Assembly: GCF_019430945.1 (NCBI RefSeq)
Contig: NZ_JAHYCB010000012.1
Location: 62,001-126,000, forward strand
Length of the DNA stretch: 64,000 nucleotides
Reading direction: 5' to 3'
Origin: Neorhizobium populisoli
GTDB lineage: Bacteria; Pseudomonadota; Alphaproteobacteria; Rhizobiales; Rhizobiaceae
The notes beneath the pieces are model-generated. The model searched no databases and had not been told where the DNA came from. It saw only the letters and a program-made list of their open reading frames with translations. Shown in pieces: positions 51,514 through 59,522 of the stretch. The position numbers and the translations under genes are program-made. Each line of letters begins with the position of its first letter. Position 1 is the stretch's first letter.

Positions 51514-53283
51514 TCAGGAGCTGAGATGCTCTGATCGCGCGTGCTTGGCCATACCGTCGAGCACCGAATGCGTATCGTCCCTTGCCATTGGCAAGAGCGC
51601 CGATTTGGTTCGGTTTCGTCCGGAAAGTTTGGCGTCGTAAAGCAGCGCGTCTGCCTGCTTGTAAAGATCTGCGAAGTTCACGTCCGCATCCCGCGGCGCA
51701 CCTGAAATGCCCATGCTGGCGGTCACGGGTCTCCCGAGTCCGGAGACCGCGTTTGCGATGGCAGAGGGGATCGCCTGGCGGCGGCGTTCCGCCCGCAACT
51801 CGGCATCCTCACCGCGCAACAACAGCACGAACTCCTCTCCGCCGAGGCGGAAGGCCAGAACCTGAGGATCCGCGTCGAGAGCTCCGCCCACTGCCTTCAG
51901 GACCCCATCGCCGGTGGCGTGGCCGTGAGTGTCGTTGATTGCCTTGAAGTGGTCCAGGTCGAGCACGGCAAGTGCGTGGTAGCCCTCAGCGCGATACCTC
52001 GCGAAATTCTGCTCGATCGCTCGACGATTGAGCAGGCCCGTCAGAGCATCACGCTCGGAAATGTTCTTCAATGCGTCGGCTTCAAAGAACGCTTTGTCGC
52101 GCTGGAGCCGCATCGTCATGAAGCGGTCTGCGACCCCGAGCGTGGTGAACAGGACTTCGCATACGCAGCCGGTATAGAACAGGAGCATCGCGTCATTGCT
52201 CTCCAGCCATGGAAACAGGCCCGTGACCAGGCGTGTCGATCCGGCCAAGATCACCGGTATGTAGCCGATTGCCTGAAATTTGGCGGCCCGGCTTCCGCGT
52301 CGCAATGCATCGGCAACGGACAGGATGAAAATAAAGAGCACCGGGCCGAAAGCCGCAGTGTAGACGGTCGACTGGACCGGGCGTTCGACATACGGGAACG
52401 CTGCGTGAAACGTACTGAGGAATACCGCCCAGGCGGCGCAATAGATGAGCGCCCGGCGAAGCAGGGGATCCATATAGCCCGGTTCGATGAAGCTGTAGGT
52501 GAACATCGCTCCGGATGCGATCGTAAGACCGAAGATCACCGTCGTCATCCAGCTCAGCGTCATTGCCGGCGGATCCCAAAGAACGACCGAGATTCCCGAA
52601 GAGATCAGGATCGTCATCAGCAGCGAGATCGTCAGCGCCGAATGCCACAGCACGAATGGTTCGCGCAGAATCCGATAAAAGGCAGCGTTGAAGATGAGCG
52701 GCATGCACAACATGCCGGAAAGGATGGCGAGAAACAGCTGCGAGCGGAGAAAATCGGGGCTCAAAGCCAGATCCGACGGTGCCAGATAAGCTCTTTCCAG
52801 CGTCATCCGGTGGCTCGGCAGATCGAAAGCAACAACGACATGTTGCGTGTCGCGCGTGACTGTCGGCAGTGAGGCTTTGAAATATCCGCCCCGCAAAGAG
52901 CTATGCAGGTCGCCTGCGGGCAGGGTGGTTTGGCGCATAGCGCCATCCCGGTTGATTGCCAGCAGATGGACAGCGGTAAGTGCCGCTCTTCTGGAAAAGA
53001 CATATTGCGGAAGGGCGCTGTCAGGACCGATTTCAAAACGCAGCAGGACCCGCTCGCCTTCAAGCGAATAGTCCTGATCCCCGCAGATCCAACGTTCCGA
53101 TGACCGGACAGCGGTGGCAAGGTCCTCCGACAGATCGCCGGAAGCCCAGCAAGAGCTTTGAATCTCCATAGATTGCGCCGCCTCAAGCGGTGTGGCATGC
53201 GAAGATGCCAACATCACGAGGCTCAGCACAATTATCGAAAGCGCTTTTTTGACGTCGTGCCAGAACATGGTGCGACAATACAC
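51514..53283 (-). CDS. membrane diguanylate cyclase with 7TMR-DISM sensor
   Basis: A 589-residue protein that should make cyclic di-GMP. It has a leader (ALSIIVLSLVMLASSHA), a periplasmic beta-rich domain (about 40-180, 7TMR-DISMED2-like), seven hydrophobic segments (about 190-390) and a C-terminal GGDEF domain. The domain begins RDALTGLLNRRA, binds nucleotide through LDLDHFKAINDTHGH and has the active signature GGEEF at residues 481-485. The RxxD inhibitory site expected upstream of the signature is missing (DPQV in its place), so product feedback is probably absent. Start at 53283 or 53268. Its neighbours give no clue to the signal. Confidence 0.9.
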   Translation of the reverse strand: MYCRTMFWHDVKKALSIIVLSLVMLASSHATPLEAAQSMEIQSSCWASGDLSEDLATAVRSSERWICGDQDYSLEGERVLLRFEIGPDSALPQYVFSRRAALTAVHLLAINRDGAMRQTTLPAGDLHSSLRGGYFKASLPTVTRDTQHVVVAFDLPSHRMTLERAYLAPSDLALSPDFLRSQLFLAILSGMLCMPLIFNAAFYRILREPFVLWHSALTISLLMTILISSGISVVLWDPPAMTLSWMTTVIFGLTIASGAMFTYSFIEPGYMDPLLRRALIYCAAWAVFLSTFHAAFPYVERPVQSTVYTAAFGPVLFIFILSVADALRRGSRAAKFQAIGYIPVILAGSTRLVTGLFPWLESNDAMLLFYTGCVCEVLFTTLGVADRFMTMRLQRDKAFFEADALKNISERDALTGLLNRRAIEQNFARYRAEGYHALAVLDLDHFKAINDTHGHATGDGVLKAVGGALDADPQVLAFRLGGEEFVLLLRGEDAELRAERRRQAIPSAIANAVSGLGRPVTASMGISGAPRDADVNFADLYKQADALLYDAKLSGRNRTKSALLPMARDDTHSVLDGMAKHARSEHLSS

Positions 53284-53360
53284 GTCAAATATTGCGATGC
53301 GGTTACGCGAGTGCTTTGCAGGACATGTGGCGTTTCAAGCGCGAGATGACGCTTTCGGCA

Positions 53361-53768
53361 CTACGAGTGAGAATGGTCCTGGTTGGCGACTTTCCTGTCC
53401 ATCGAGATGGCGGTGCGAAGTAGATCGATAAACTGTTCCGCTCTGACGGTCATGATTTTCGTCAGGCCATCCGTGTGGCGGATTTCGATTGTCTCCGAGG
53501 CAAAGCCTTTCTTCGTGTCGATGCTGTGGATTTGAGTGAGCGGCAGGCTCCACTCGACAGTCTTGCCGACCTTGATCAGGCCCTTCTGCGCGAAATGCAC
53601 GTCGTTCGAGCGGATGGAGAATTCGCCACCGACCCACTGGCCACGGCTGCGATGCAACATCCAAGCGGAAGTCGGCAGCAGGATCCATCTCCAGAAGGGG
53701 ATTTTATAATCTGCAGGCAATGGGCTCAGCCATGCGGCGGGGATCATGTGCGTCTTCGGTTCGTTCAA
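53361..53768 (-). CDS. hypothetical protein with a PH-like domain pattern
   Basis: A 135-residue protein I do not recognise firmly. Its second half (GEFSIRSNDVHFAQKG, TVEWSLPLTQIHSIDTKKG, ETIEIRHTDG) has the alternating beta-strand pattern of bacterial PH-like domains. There is no leader or clear membrane segment. A TTG start at 53768 is preferred because GAGGAGG lies at the right distance; an ATG at 53747 is the alternative. It stands alone on the minus strand between the cyclase and amidohydrolase genes; 53769-53982 holds nothing else I can support. Confidence 0.55.
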   Translation of the reverse strand: MNEPKTHMIPAAWLSPLPADYKIPFWRWILLPTSAWMLHRSRGQWVGGEFSIRSNDVHFAQKGLIKVGKTVEWSLPLTQIHSIDTKKGFASETIEIRHTDGLTKIMTVRAEQFIDLLRTAISMDRKVANQDHSHS

Positions 53769-53982
53769 TACAGCCTCCTCGTCCAAATGCCAGGTCGGGG
53801 AATAGCGAGTTCTCGCGCAAAACACCAATGGTCGTTTGTCTCGCCCGAAAGCGAGGATAGCTACAGGCTCAATAGCCCCGTTCCGGGTCCACGAGGTTGC
53901 TCAGCGGCTTATCACGCAGATACGCATCGAGACTGCCCAGGAAGCGTTCAAGGAAACGGCCGGTCTTCGCGCCAATTCAAGC

Positions 53983-55425
53983 TCAAAAGAGGTCAGGCGC
54001 AATACCTGCGGTGGCGAACAGGTAGTCGCGGCTCGCCTCCAGTTCAGCTCTCAACTTGGCGATGTCGTGGCCAAGCAGGCTGCCCTGCCATTTGCGGACT
54101 TTGCCGGCGCAAATGACCGTCGAGACGTTGGAGCGCTCCATCAGTGTGACGACGGCGCCCGGCACGTGGTTCAGCGGCGCGACGTTGATGGCATTCGCGT
54201 CGAGCAGGATAATGTCGGCTTCCTTGCCCGGAGTCAGCGAACCCGTCTTGTGATCGAGCTTCAGGCCGCGTGCGCCTTCGATCGTTGCGAAGCGGATGAC
54301 GTCCATGGCGGATAACAGCTTCGGATATTCCTCGCCGCGCAGCGCCTTGTCGTTCGCCAGCATGCGCTGCAGCGTGATCGCAGAGCGCATCTGGGTGAAC
54401 ATGTCGGCGGTCATCGTGCATTCGACATCCGTCGAAAGCGACGGCTGCAGGCCGAGATCGAGCGCCTGATGCAGCGGCGGATTGCCGTGCCGCATCTGCA
54501 TTTCGATCGGAACCGAGAGCGAGATATGCGCGCCTGCATCCGCGACGCGCTTCCAGGCCATATCGCTCATGCCGGTCATGTGGATGAAGATATTGTCCGG
54601 CCCAAATTTCCCGGCCTCCGCCAGCTGGTCGAAGACCGGCTGCATGCCGAACGTGCCGACCACATGCAGCGCCACCGGAATGCCGAGTTCGCGGCCGAGC
54701 GCCCAGGCTTCTTCATGGAAAGGCAGGTAGATTTCACCGCCCATGACCATGGTCAGCAGCTGATCGTCGCTGGAGAAATGTTCGGTCTTGATGCGCCGGG
54801 CATCGCCCGGATATTTCGATGCATCGCCCCAGCCTTCGAAGTAACCGAAGGCGGCGCGACGCCCGGCATCGCGAAGGGCGGCGATGGCCGCATCCGAGTG
54901 TTCGGGTGAATGGTGGATCTGGCTGACGTCCATGACGGTGGTGACACCGGCATCTATCTGCGAAAGGCTGCCGAACAGCTCGGAAATATAGACGTCCTTC
55001 GGCCGATAGAGGACGGAAAATTTCTGAAGGATCCATTCGTAATAATTGGCGGCACTTTCCGGCCGGCCGTCATTGATAAGGATTGCGTCGGCGAGCAGGC
55101 TGCGCAACGCCGTCTCGAACTGGTGGTGATGGGTGTCGATGAAGCCGGGCATGACGACCATGCCGGATGCATCGATAACCGCGGCATCCGGCGCATTGAT
55201 GGATGTTGCGATTTCGACGATCTTGGAGCCGCGGATCAGCACGTCGCCCCTGGCGAAATTTCCGACCGCGGCGTCCATGGAGAGAACCGCTCCGCCGCGG
55301 ATCAGCGTCAGCCGGTCTGCGTCACCGATGCCGGCGGGCATGGCGGAAGATGAAGCCGCGAATTTGCCGATGCCATTACCGATTTCCGCCGGCGCATGGG
55401 TCCGGTTGCCGCAGAACTTGCACAT
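53983..55425 (-). CDS. TrzA/AtzB-type amidohydrolase (ring deaminase or chlorohydrolase family)
   Basis: A 480-residue amidohydrolase of the cytosine-deaminase-like group. The metal site is visible as PGFIDTHHHQFE near residue 95-103, His in VALHVVG, His in IHMTGMS and Asp in LSTDVECT. Such enzymes deaminate or dechlorinate heterocycles and open cyclic amides. It carries an odd N-terminal extension of about 35 residues beginning MCKFCGNRTH, with a CxxC pair before the usual start (ADRLTLIRGGAV). GGGAGG precedes the ATG. It is the last gene of the IclR-controlled minus-strand operon, 77 bp after the LigA-like gene. Confidence 0.87.
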   Translation of the reverse strand: MCKFCGNRTHAPAEIGNGIGKFAASSSAMPAGIGDADRLTLIRGGAVLSMDAAVGNFARGDVLIRGSKIVEIATSINAPDAAVIDASGMVVMPGFIDTHHHQFETALRSLLADAILINDGRPESAANYYEWILQKFSVLYRPKDVYISELFGSLSQIDAGVTTVMDVSQIHHSPEHSDAAIAALRDAGRRAAFGYFEGWGDASKYPGDARRIKTEHFSSDDQLLTMVMGGEIYLPFHEEAWALGRELGIPVALHVVGTFGMQPVFDQLAEAGKFGPDNIFIHMTGMSDMAWKRVADAGAHISLSVPIEMQMRHGNPPLHQALDLGLQPSLSTDVECTMTADMFTQMRSAITLQRMLANDKALRGEEYPKLLSAMDVIRFATIEGARGLKLDHKTGSLTPGKEADIILLDANAINVAPLNHVPGAVVTLMERSNVSTVICAGKVRKWQGSLLGHDIAKLRAELEASRDYLFATAGIAPDLF

Positions 55426-55502
55426 GGTCTTCCTCCCGATCCCAGTCCAAATCGCCGAAGCCTCCCGCTTTTGAAGCGAAAGGCTTGTTCAAAGCATCGC
55501 GA

Positions 55503-55886
55503 TCAGCGTGCTGCTGCCTGCCACAGTGCGATGGACGGATAATCCTTACCAGTCCAGTGCTGCAGTTTTTCGGCGAACTCGCGCTGGAAGGAGAGGGGAC
55601 CGCTCTTCGTCATGTAATCCTCGTCGTAAATGGCGATGAAGATCGTCAGCGACAGGAAGAAATGCACGCCCATCTCGAACAGTGCAACATAATCGTGATT
55701 GATCAGCGCGTCTCGTTCGGCATCCGTCAGGAAGTTGACGGTCGAGACTTCGGCATCGTTCAGCTTTGGACCAATCGACTGTTCCCAACTGGCGACCAGC
55801 GAGCGCGGGTCTTCCTTATAGCGCCGCAGCAGTTCCGGGTCCCGGTCGACGGTAAAGAGGAACTTGTTCACATAATACTTGCTCAT
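55503..55886 (-). CDS. extradiol dioxygenase small subunit, LigA-like
   Basis: A 127-residue helical protein matching the alpha subunit of protocatechuate 4,5-dioxygenase: YYVNKFLFTVDRDPELLRRY, NDAEVSTVNFLTDAERDALINHDY and LFEMGVHFFLS. In LigAB it caps the active site of the catalytic beta subunit. Its ATG overlaps the stop of the LigB-like gene by four bases, and GGAAGGAG lies upstream. Unlike the usual ligA-ligB order, here the large-subunit gene comes first. Confidence 0.85.
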   Translation of the reverse strand: MSKYYVNKFLFTVDRDPELLRRYKEDPRSLVASWEQSIGPKLNDAEVSTVNFLTDAERDALINHDYVALFEMGVHFFLSLTIFIAIYDEDYMTKSGPLSFQREFAEKLQHWTGKDYPSIALWQAAAR

Positions 55887-56743
55887 GCGGCTGCTCCTTC
55901 CGGATACCAGGTAAAATAGGCTTCCATCGTATGGAAGAGGTCGAGATTGTCGTGATAGGCGGTCGGGATCGGCCCGGCGATGCCCATCATCAGGATCAGG
56001 TCCATGAAGCCGTGCGTAGCATTGCCGCTCGCGGTCATGCTTTCATGCGTGACGTTCTCAAGGATCGCCTCGATATTGCCGGTGGAAAGCCACTCGATCG
56101 CCTTGCGGTCGAAGTCCGGGTCCGGACCAGTCTCCTTGAACTGGCGAGGACCGCCAAGCTCCAGCGACAGATGCCCGCTGCCGACGGCGGCGATACGCTG
56201 GTCGGACGGATAGGCATCGATGATCTCGCGGATGGCGCGGCCAAGATCCCAGAAGCGTTTCGGGGAGGGGAGCGGCGGCACGAAGATATTGGTGTAGATC
56301 GGCACGACCGGCAGGTCGGCATCCGGGCGGGTGGTGATGATCGGGCAGATGATTGAATGGTCGAGCTTCAGTTCGTGGCTGAAGGCGAAGTCGAAACCGC
56401 GCTCCATCAGGCCTTCGTGCATGAAATTCGACAGTTCCTCATGGCCCTCCAGCACGTATTTCGGAATGCCGAACTCGCGCTCTTCATTATAGAAGGTCGC
56501 GTCGTAACGCGGTGCCTTGCCGATCAGGAACTGCGGATAGTTGTCCAGGAAGAACTGGTGGAAATGGTCGGCGCCGATCATGACGAGGATGTCGGGCTTG
56601 GCGCACGTCAGGGTCTCGCGATAGGCCTCGACCTTGCGTTTCCATTCCGGAGCCTGCGGCATCTGCTGTTCCGGCGGCATGGTTGTCGCCTTCAGGTAAA
56701 AAGGGTGATGCGTGGTAGCAAGCACCGCTGCCAGGGTCGCCAT
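55883..56743 (-). CDS. class III extradiol dioxygenase catalytic subunit, LigB-like
   Basis: A 286-residue non-haem iron dioxygenase of the LigB family that cleaves a dihydroxylated aromatic ring next to a hydroxyl. Two iron-binding His are expected at H12 or H13 (TTHHPF) and H60 (GADHFHQ), and the catalytic His in GSGHLSLELGG. The third ligand, a C-terminal Glu, is not obvious: the region reads ASGNATHGFMDLILMM, offering Asp. GGAGGAGAG precedes the ATG at 56743; longer readings lie in the upstream gene. It overlaps the LigA-like gene and follows the CoA-transferase gene by 38 bp. Protocatechuate, gallate or a related catechol acid are possible substrates. Confidence 0.85.
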   Translation of the reverse strand: MATLAAVLATTHHPFYLKATTMPPEQQMPQAPEWKRKVEAYRETLTCAKPDILVMIGADHFHQFFLDNYPQFLIGKAPRYDATFYNEEREFGIPKYVLEGHEELSNFMHEGLMERGFDFAFSHELKLDHSIICPIITTRPDADLPVVPIYTNIFVPPLPSPKRFWDLGRAIREIIDAYPSDQRIAAVGSGHLSLELGGPRQFKETGPDPDFDRKAIEWLSTGNIEAILENVTHESMTASGNATHGFMDLILMMGIAGPIPTAYHDNLDLFHTMEAYFTWYPEGAAA

Positions 56744-56781
56744 ATCTCTCCTCCAAATCCCAGTAAAATGAATACACCGAT

Positions 56782-57972
56782 TTATTGTGCGGCAGCTACC
56801 GATTCCGCCTCCGGTTTCAGTTCCGGCCAGGCCTTGGGATCGCTGTCGAGTGCGGCGCGGATTTCCGCGCTGTGCTGATCGAGGACCGGTGCCGCGCGTA
56901 CCGCGGTTGCGTGTTGACCGTCGAAGGAAAATGCGGGACGAACAGTCCGCTCGGCACCTTCGATGCGGCCGGTCAACGGCACGAACATGTCGAGATGGTT
57001 GGCCTGCGGATCGCTCACCACATCCGGGATCGTGTTGATCGGTGCGGCCGGCACGTCGAATTGGGCAAACCGCTCCACCCACTCGGCGCGTGTCTTCGTC
57101 GCGAAGATAGCGTTCAGTTCAGCATTCAGCGCTTCGTAATTGTCGATACGCTTAAGGCGCTGCGAAAAACGGTCGTCCTGCGCCAGCGCCTGACCGTCGA
57201 TCGCCTCGACCAGTGCGTCCCAGAACTTGTCGAGTGACGAAAGATGAAAGGCAAACAGATTGTCGTCCTTGCAGCGAACGATGAAGGCCTGGGCGAGGCG
57301 CGGCCGGTCGACGCCGCTCGGTTCTTCACCGAGCGCGAAGTAACCCATGAATGGCTCGACGGCGAAATGCATCATCGCCTCGATCATCGAGATGTCGATG
57401 CGCTTGCCCTTTCCGGTGCGGGCACGCTCCACAAGAGCGGCGGAAATCCCGAGCGAGGCATAGATGCCGGTGATCGCGTCAGCGAGAGCGGGGCCGACAA
57501 AGCGCGGCTGTTCCGGATCGATCGAAACGCTCAGGAAGCCGCTGACTGCCTGCGCGACGGAATCGTAGACCGGCCGCTGTGAATAAGGACCATCCGGACC
57601 GAAGCCGCTGATCGAGCAATAAATGAGCTTCGGATTGAGTTTCGACAGAGTTTCGTAGTCTGCGCCGATACGGGCTGCGGCGCCCGGCCGGAAATTCTGG
57701 ATATAGACATCCGCCTGAGCGACGAGCTGGTAGAAGACCTCGCGATCCTTCTCGCTCTTGAGGTCGAGGCCGATCGCCCGTTTGTTGCGGTTATAGGCCT
57801 GAAAATGGGCGCTGTAGAAGCCGGTCTTGAAGCTGCGGTAGGGGTCGCCGTTGCCGGCCGATTCGATCTTGATGACATCGGCGCCGAGATCGGCGAGCAT
57901 CATGCCGGTGCAGGGGCCGGTGATGAACGTGCCCTGTTCGACGACACGGATTTGATTCAAGGCAGTCAGCAT
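56782..57972 (-). CDS. class III (CaiB/BaiF-type) CoA-transferase
   Basis: A 396-residue family III CoA-transferase. It starts LNQIRVVEQGTFITGPCTGMMLADLGADVIKIE in broken form and has RNKRAIGLDLKSE, the catalytic Asp in ALADAITGIYASLG near residue 170 and GKGKRIDISMIEAMM. These enzymes move CoA from an acyl-CoA donor to a carboxylic acid. It lies 9 bp after the citryl-CoA-lyase-like gene and just before the dioxygenase genes, so it may activate a ring-cleavage product. AGGATC precedes the ATG. Confidence 0.88.
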   Translation of the reverse strand: MLTALNQIRVVEQGTFITGPCTGMMLADLGADVIKIESAGNGDPYRSFKTGFYSAHFQAYNRNKRAIGLDLKSEKDREVFYQLVAQADVYIQNFRPGAAARIGADYETLSKLNPKLIYCSISGFGPDGPYSQRPVYDSVAQAVSGFLSVSIDPEQPRFVGPALADAITGIYASLGISAALVERARTGKGKRIDISMIEAMMHFAVEPFMGYFALGEEPSGVDRPRLAQAFIVRCKDDNLFAFHLSSLDKFWDALVEAIDGQALAQDDRFSQRLKRIDNYEALNAELNAIFATKTRAEWVERFAQFDVPAAPINTIPDVVSDPQANHLDMFVPLTGRIEGAERTVRPAFSFDGQHATAVRAAPVLDQHSAEIRAALDSDPKAWPELKPEAESVAAAQ

Positions 57973-57981
57973 CTGCGGATC

Positions 57982-58794
57982 CTAGTTCTCGTTGGCGACG
58001 AAACCGTCCGGTGCCGGGCCGTCGTATTCGATGGCGGCTGCCGCCGCATGGGACATGATGAAACCGATCGGACGGGTCTGCTCTTCGAGGAGATGACCGA
58101 TCAGACCGGCAGTGCGTGCCAGCAGCGGCACGCCCTTCAGCGCCAGCAGCGGATAACCCGCATCGAGCAACACGCAGGGGATGGCGCTCGAAACATTCTG
58201 GACGAGCGGCTTGCCGATGATGTCGGGGATCAGCTTTTCGACCGCCTTGGCGATCTCGCAATGGATGCCAGCGATGCCGAGTTCGCGGGCAATCGCAAGC
58301 AGCCGTTCGGCGCGCGGATCGTGGCCCTTGTGCAGTGGATGGCCGTAGCCCGGCACCACCTTCTTCTGTTCCTTGTAGCGGTGCAGCAGCTTTTCGGCGG
58401 CAGCTTCGGTCGTGCTGCCGCTGGCTTCCTTCTCTTCGCGAATATCGCGGAAGAAGGCGCCGGAAGTTTCCGATGCACCGAGAATGACCGAACCGCAGCC
58501 GAGCAGCCCGGCGGCGACCGCGCCCTGGACCGCTTCGGGAGAGGCGGCGAGTGTCATGCGGGCCGCCTGCACGCTTGGCACCAGCCCGTGTTCGGCGATC
58601 GCCACCAGCGTGGCATCCAGCATGCGGCGCTGGTTCTCGTTCGGCAGCGAGCCGGCGACCAGCAGCCAAGTATATTCGGTGAAGGAAATCGAACCGACGA
58701 GATCTTTGACGAGATCATGTCCACGGACGATGATCGTCTCGGGGTTCGAGGTGCAGATCGCCTGATAGGGTGCAGACTGCTTGCCGATTTTCAT
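57982..58794 (-). CDS. citryl-CoA-lyase-like enzyme (citrate synthase superfamily)
   Basis: A 270-residue member of the citrate-synthase fold, shorter than true citrate synthase (about 430). It has the block GYGHPLHKGHDPRAERLL, where citrate synthases read GFGHRVYK-x-x-DPRA; the HPxHK form is typical of citryl-CoA lyases and related retro-Claisen enzymes. The C-terminal active-site region includes EEQTRPIGFIMSHAA. ATG at 58794 is set by AAGGACATC; longer readings add unmatched residues. Expected chemistry is cleavage of a citryl-CoA-like thioester to a 2-oxo acid plus an acyl-CoA. It is encoded next to a CoA-transferase, which could make its substrate. Confidence 0.85.
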   Translation of the reverse strand: MKIGKQSAPYQAICTSNPETIIVRGHDLVKDLVGSISFTEYTWLLVAGSLPNENQRRMLDATLVAIAEHGLVPSVQAARMTLAASPEAVQGAVAAGLLGCGSVILGASETSGAFFRDIREEKEASGSTTEAAAEKLLHRYKEQKKVVPGYGHPLHKGHDPRAERLLAIARELGIAGIHCEIAKAVEKLIPDIIGKPLVQNVSSAIPCVLLDAGYPLLALKGVPLLARTAGLIGHLLEEQTRPIGFIMSHAAAAAIEYDGPAPDGFVANEN

Positions 58795-58817
58795 GCTGAT
58801 GTCCTTGATTTGAAAAG

Positions 58818-59393
58818 CTAGGCTGCGGCACTCGCCTTGTCGGCGAAGCGGCTGGCCCATCGGCCGAACTGGTCCATGAAGCCCTGCAGGAAGAGGCGGG
58901 TTTCGTCGTTGGTAACCTCGCCCTCCGGCGTGACCAGCCCGGGGAACAGATGGATGAAAGCCTCCGGCTGTCCCATGACGGCGACATCGAGGCAGCCGAG
59001 AATGGCGCGCAGATGCTGTTGAGCGGCGGCCGTGCCGATGCGTCCATAGGAGGCGCCGGTGATGGCCGCCGGCTTACCAGCCCAGACACTGGAATCCCGT
59101 GGCCGCGAACCCCAGTCGATAGCGTTCTTCAGCATGACGGAAACGGAACGGTTATGCTCCGGCGTCACGAAAAGCAGCGCGTCGGCCCGCGAGATCTCGG
59201 CCTTCAGGCGCTCGACCTGCGGCGGCACGCCGGCATCCAGCACTTCCTGATCGAAGATCGGTAAGTCGCGGATGATCACCCACTCGAATTCCATGTCGGG
59301 CGTATCGAGTTTCGTCAAGGCAAGCGCCAACAGCCTGTTCAGCGACGCCTGACGTGCGCTGCCGACAATGACGGCGACCCTCAATCGCGCCAT
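58818..59393 (-). CDS. NADPH-dependent FMN reductase (flavodoxin-like fold)
   Basis: A 191-residue FMN reductase of the SsuE/YhdA/azoreductase group. FMN-binding blocks are VGSARQASLNRLLALA at residues 10-25 and TPEHNRSVSVMLKNAIDW, with GASYGRIGTAAAQQHLR for the isoalloxazine side. ATG at 59393 is set by GGGAGGTTATC. It is the first gene of the IclR-controlled minus-strand operon. Such enzymes supply reduced FMN to two-component monooxygenases or reduce quinones; no monooxygenase partner is encoded in this operon, so quinone or product reduction is possible. Confidence 0.88.
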   Translation of the reverse strand: MARLRVAVIVGSARQASLNRLLALALTKLDTPDMEFEWVIIRDLPIFDQEVLDAGVPPQVERLKAEISRADALLFVTPEHNRSVSVMLKNAIDWGSRPRDSSVWAGKPAAITGASYGRIGTAAAQQHLRAILGCLDVAVMGQPEAFIHLFPGLVTPEGEVTNDETRLFLQGFMDQFGRWASRFADKASAAA

Positions 59394-59419
59394 GATAACC
59401 TCCCAAATCATTTTAATTT

Positions 59420-59444
59420 ATTCGCTCAGCGAATTTATATTCGT
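59420..59444 (-). promoter_or_regulatory. three-half-site operator before the dioxygenase operon
   Basis: Read on the minus strand from 59444 to 59420, the site is ACGAAT-N4-ATTCGC-N3-GCGAAT, directly upstream of the FMN reductase gene. The same arrangement, with two base differences in the half-sites, lies at 60412-60436 before the transporter operon. The regulator is probably the IclR protein encoded between them. Another ATTCGT copy lies at 59452-59457. Confidence 0.7.
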
Positions 59445-59522
59445 ATAATGAATTCGTAAAATCGAGGGAGTGTCAACCCCTGCGAAGAGAGGCTCTGAAA
59501 AATTCCGGAGGGTCGGAGCAGA

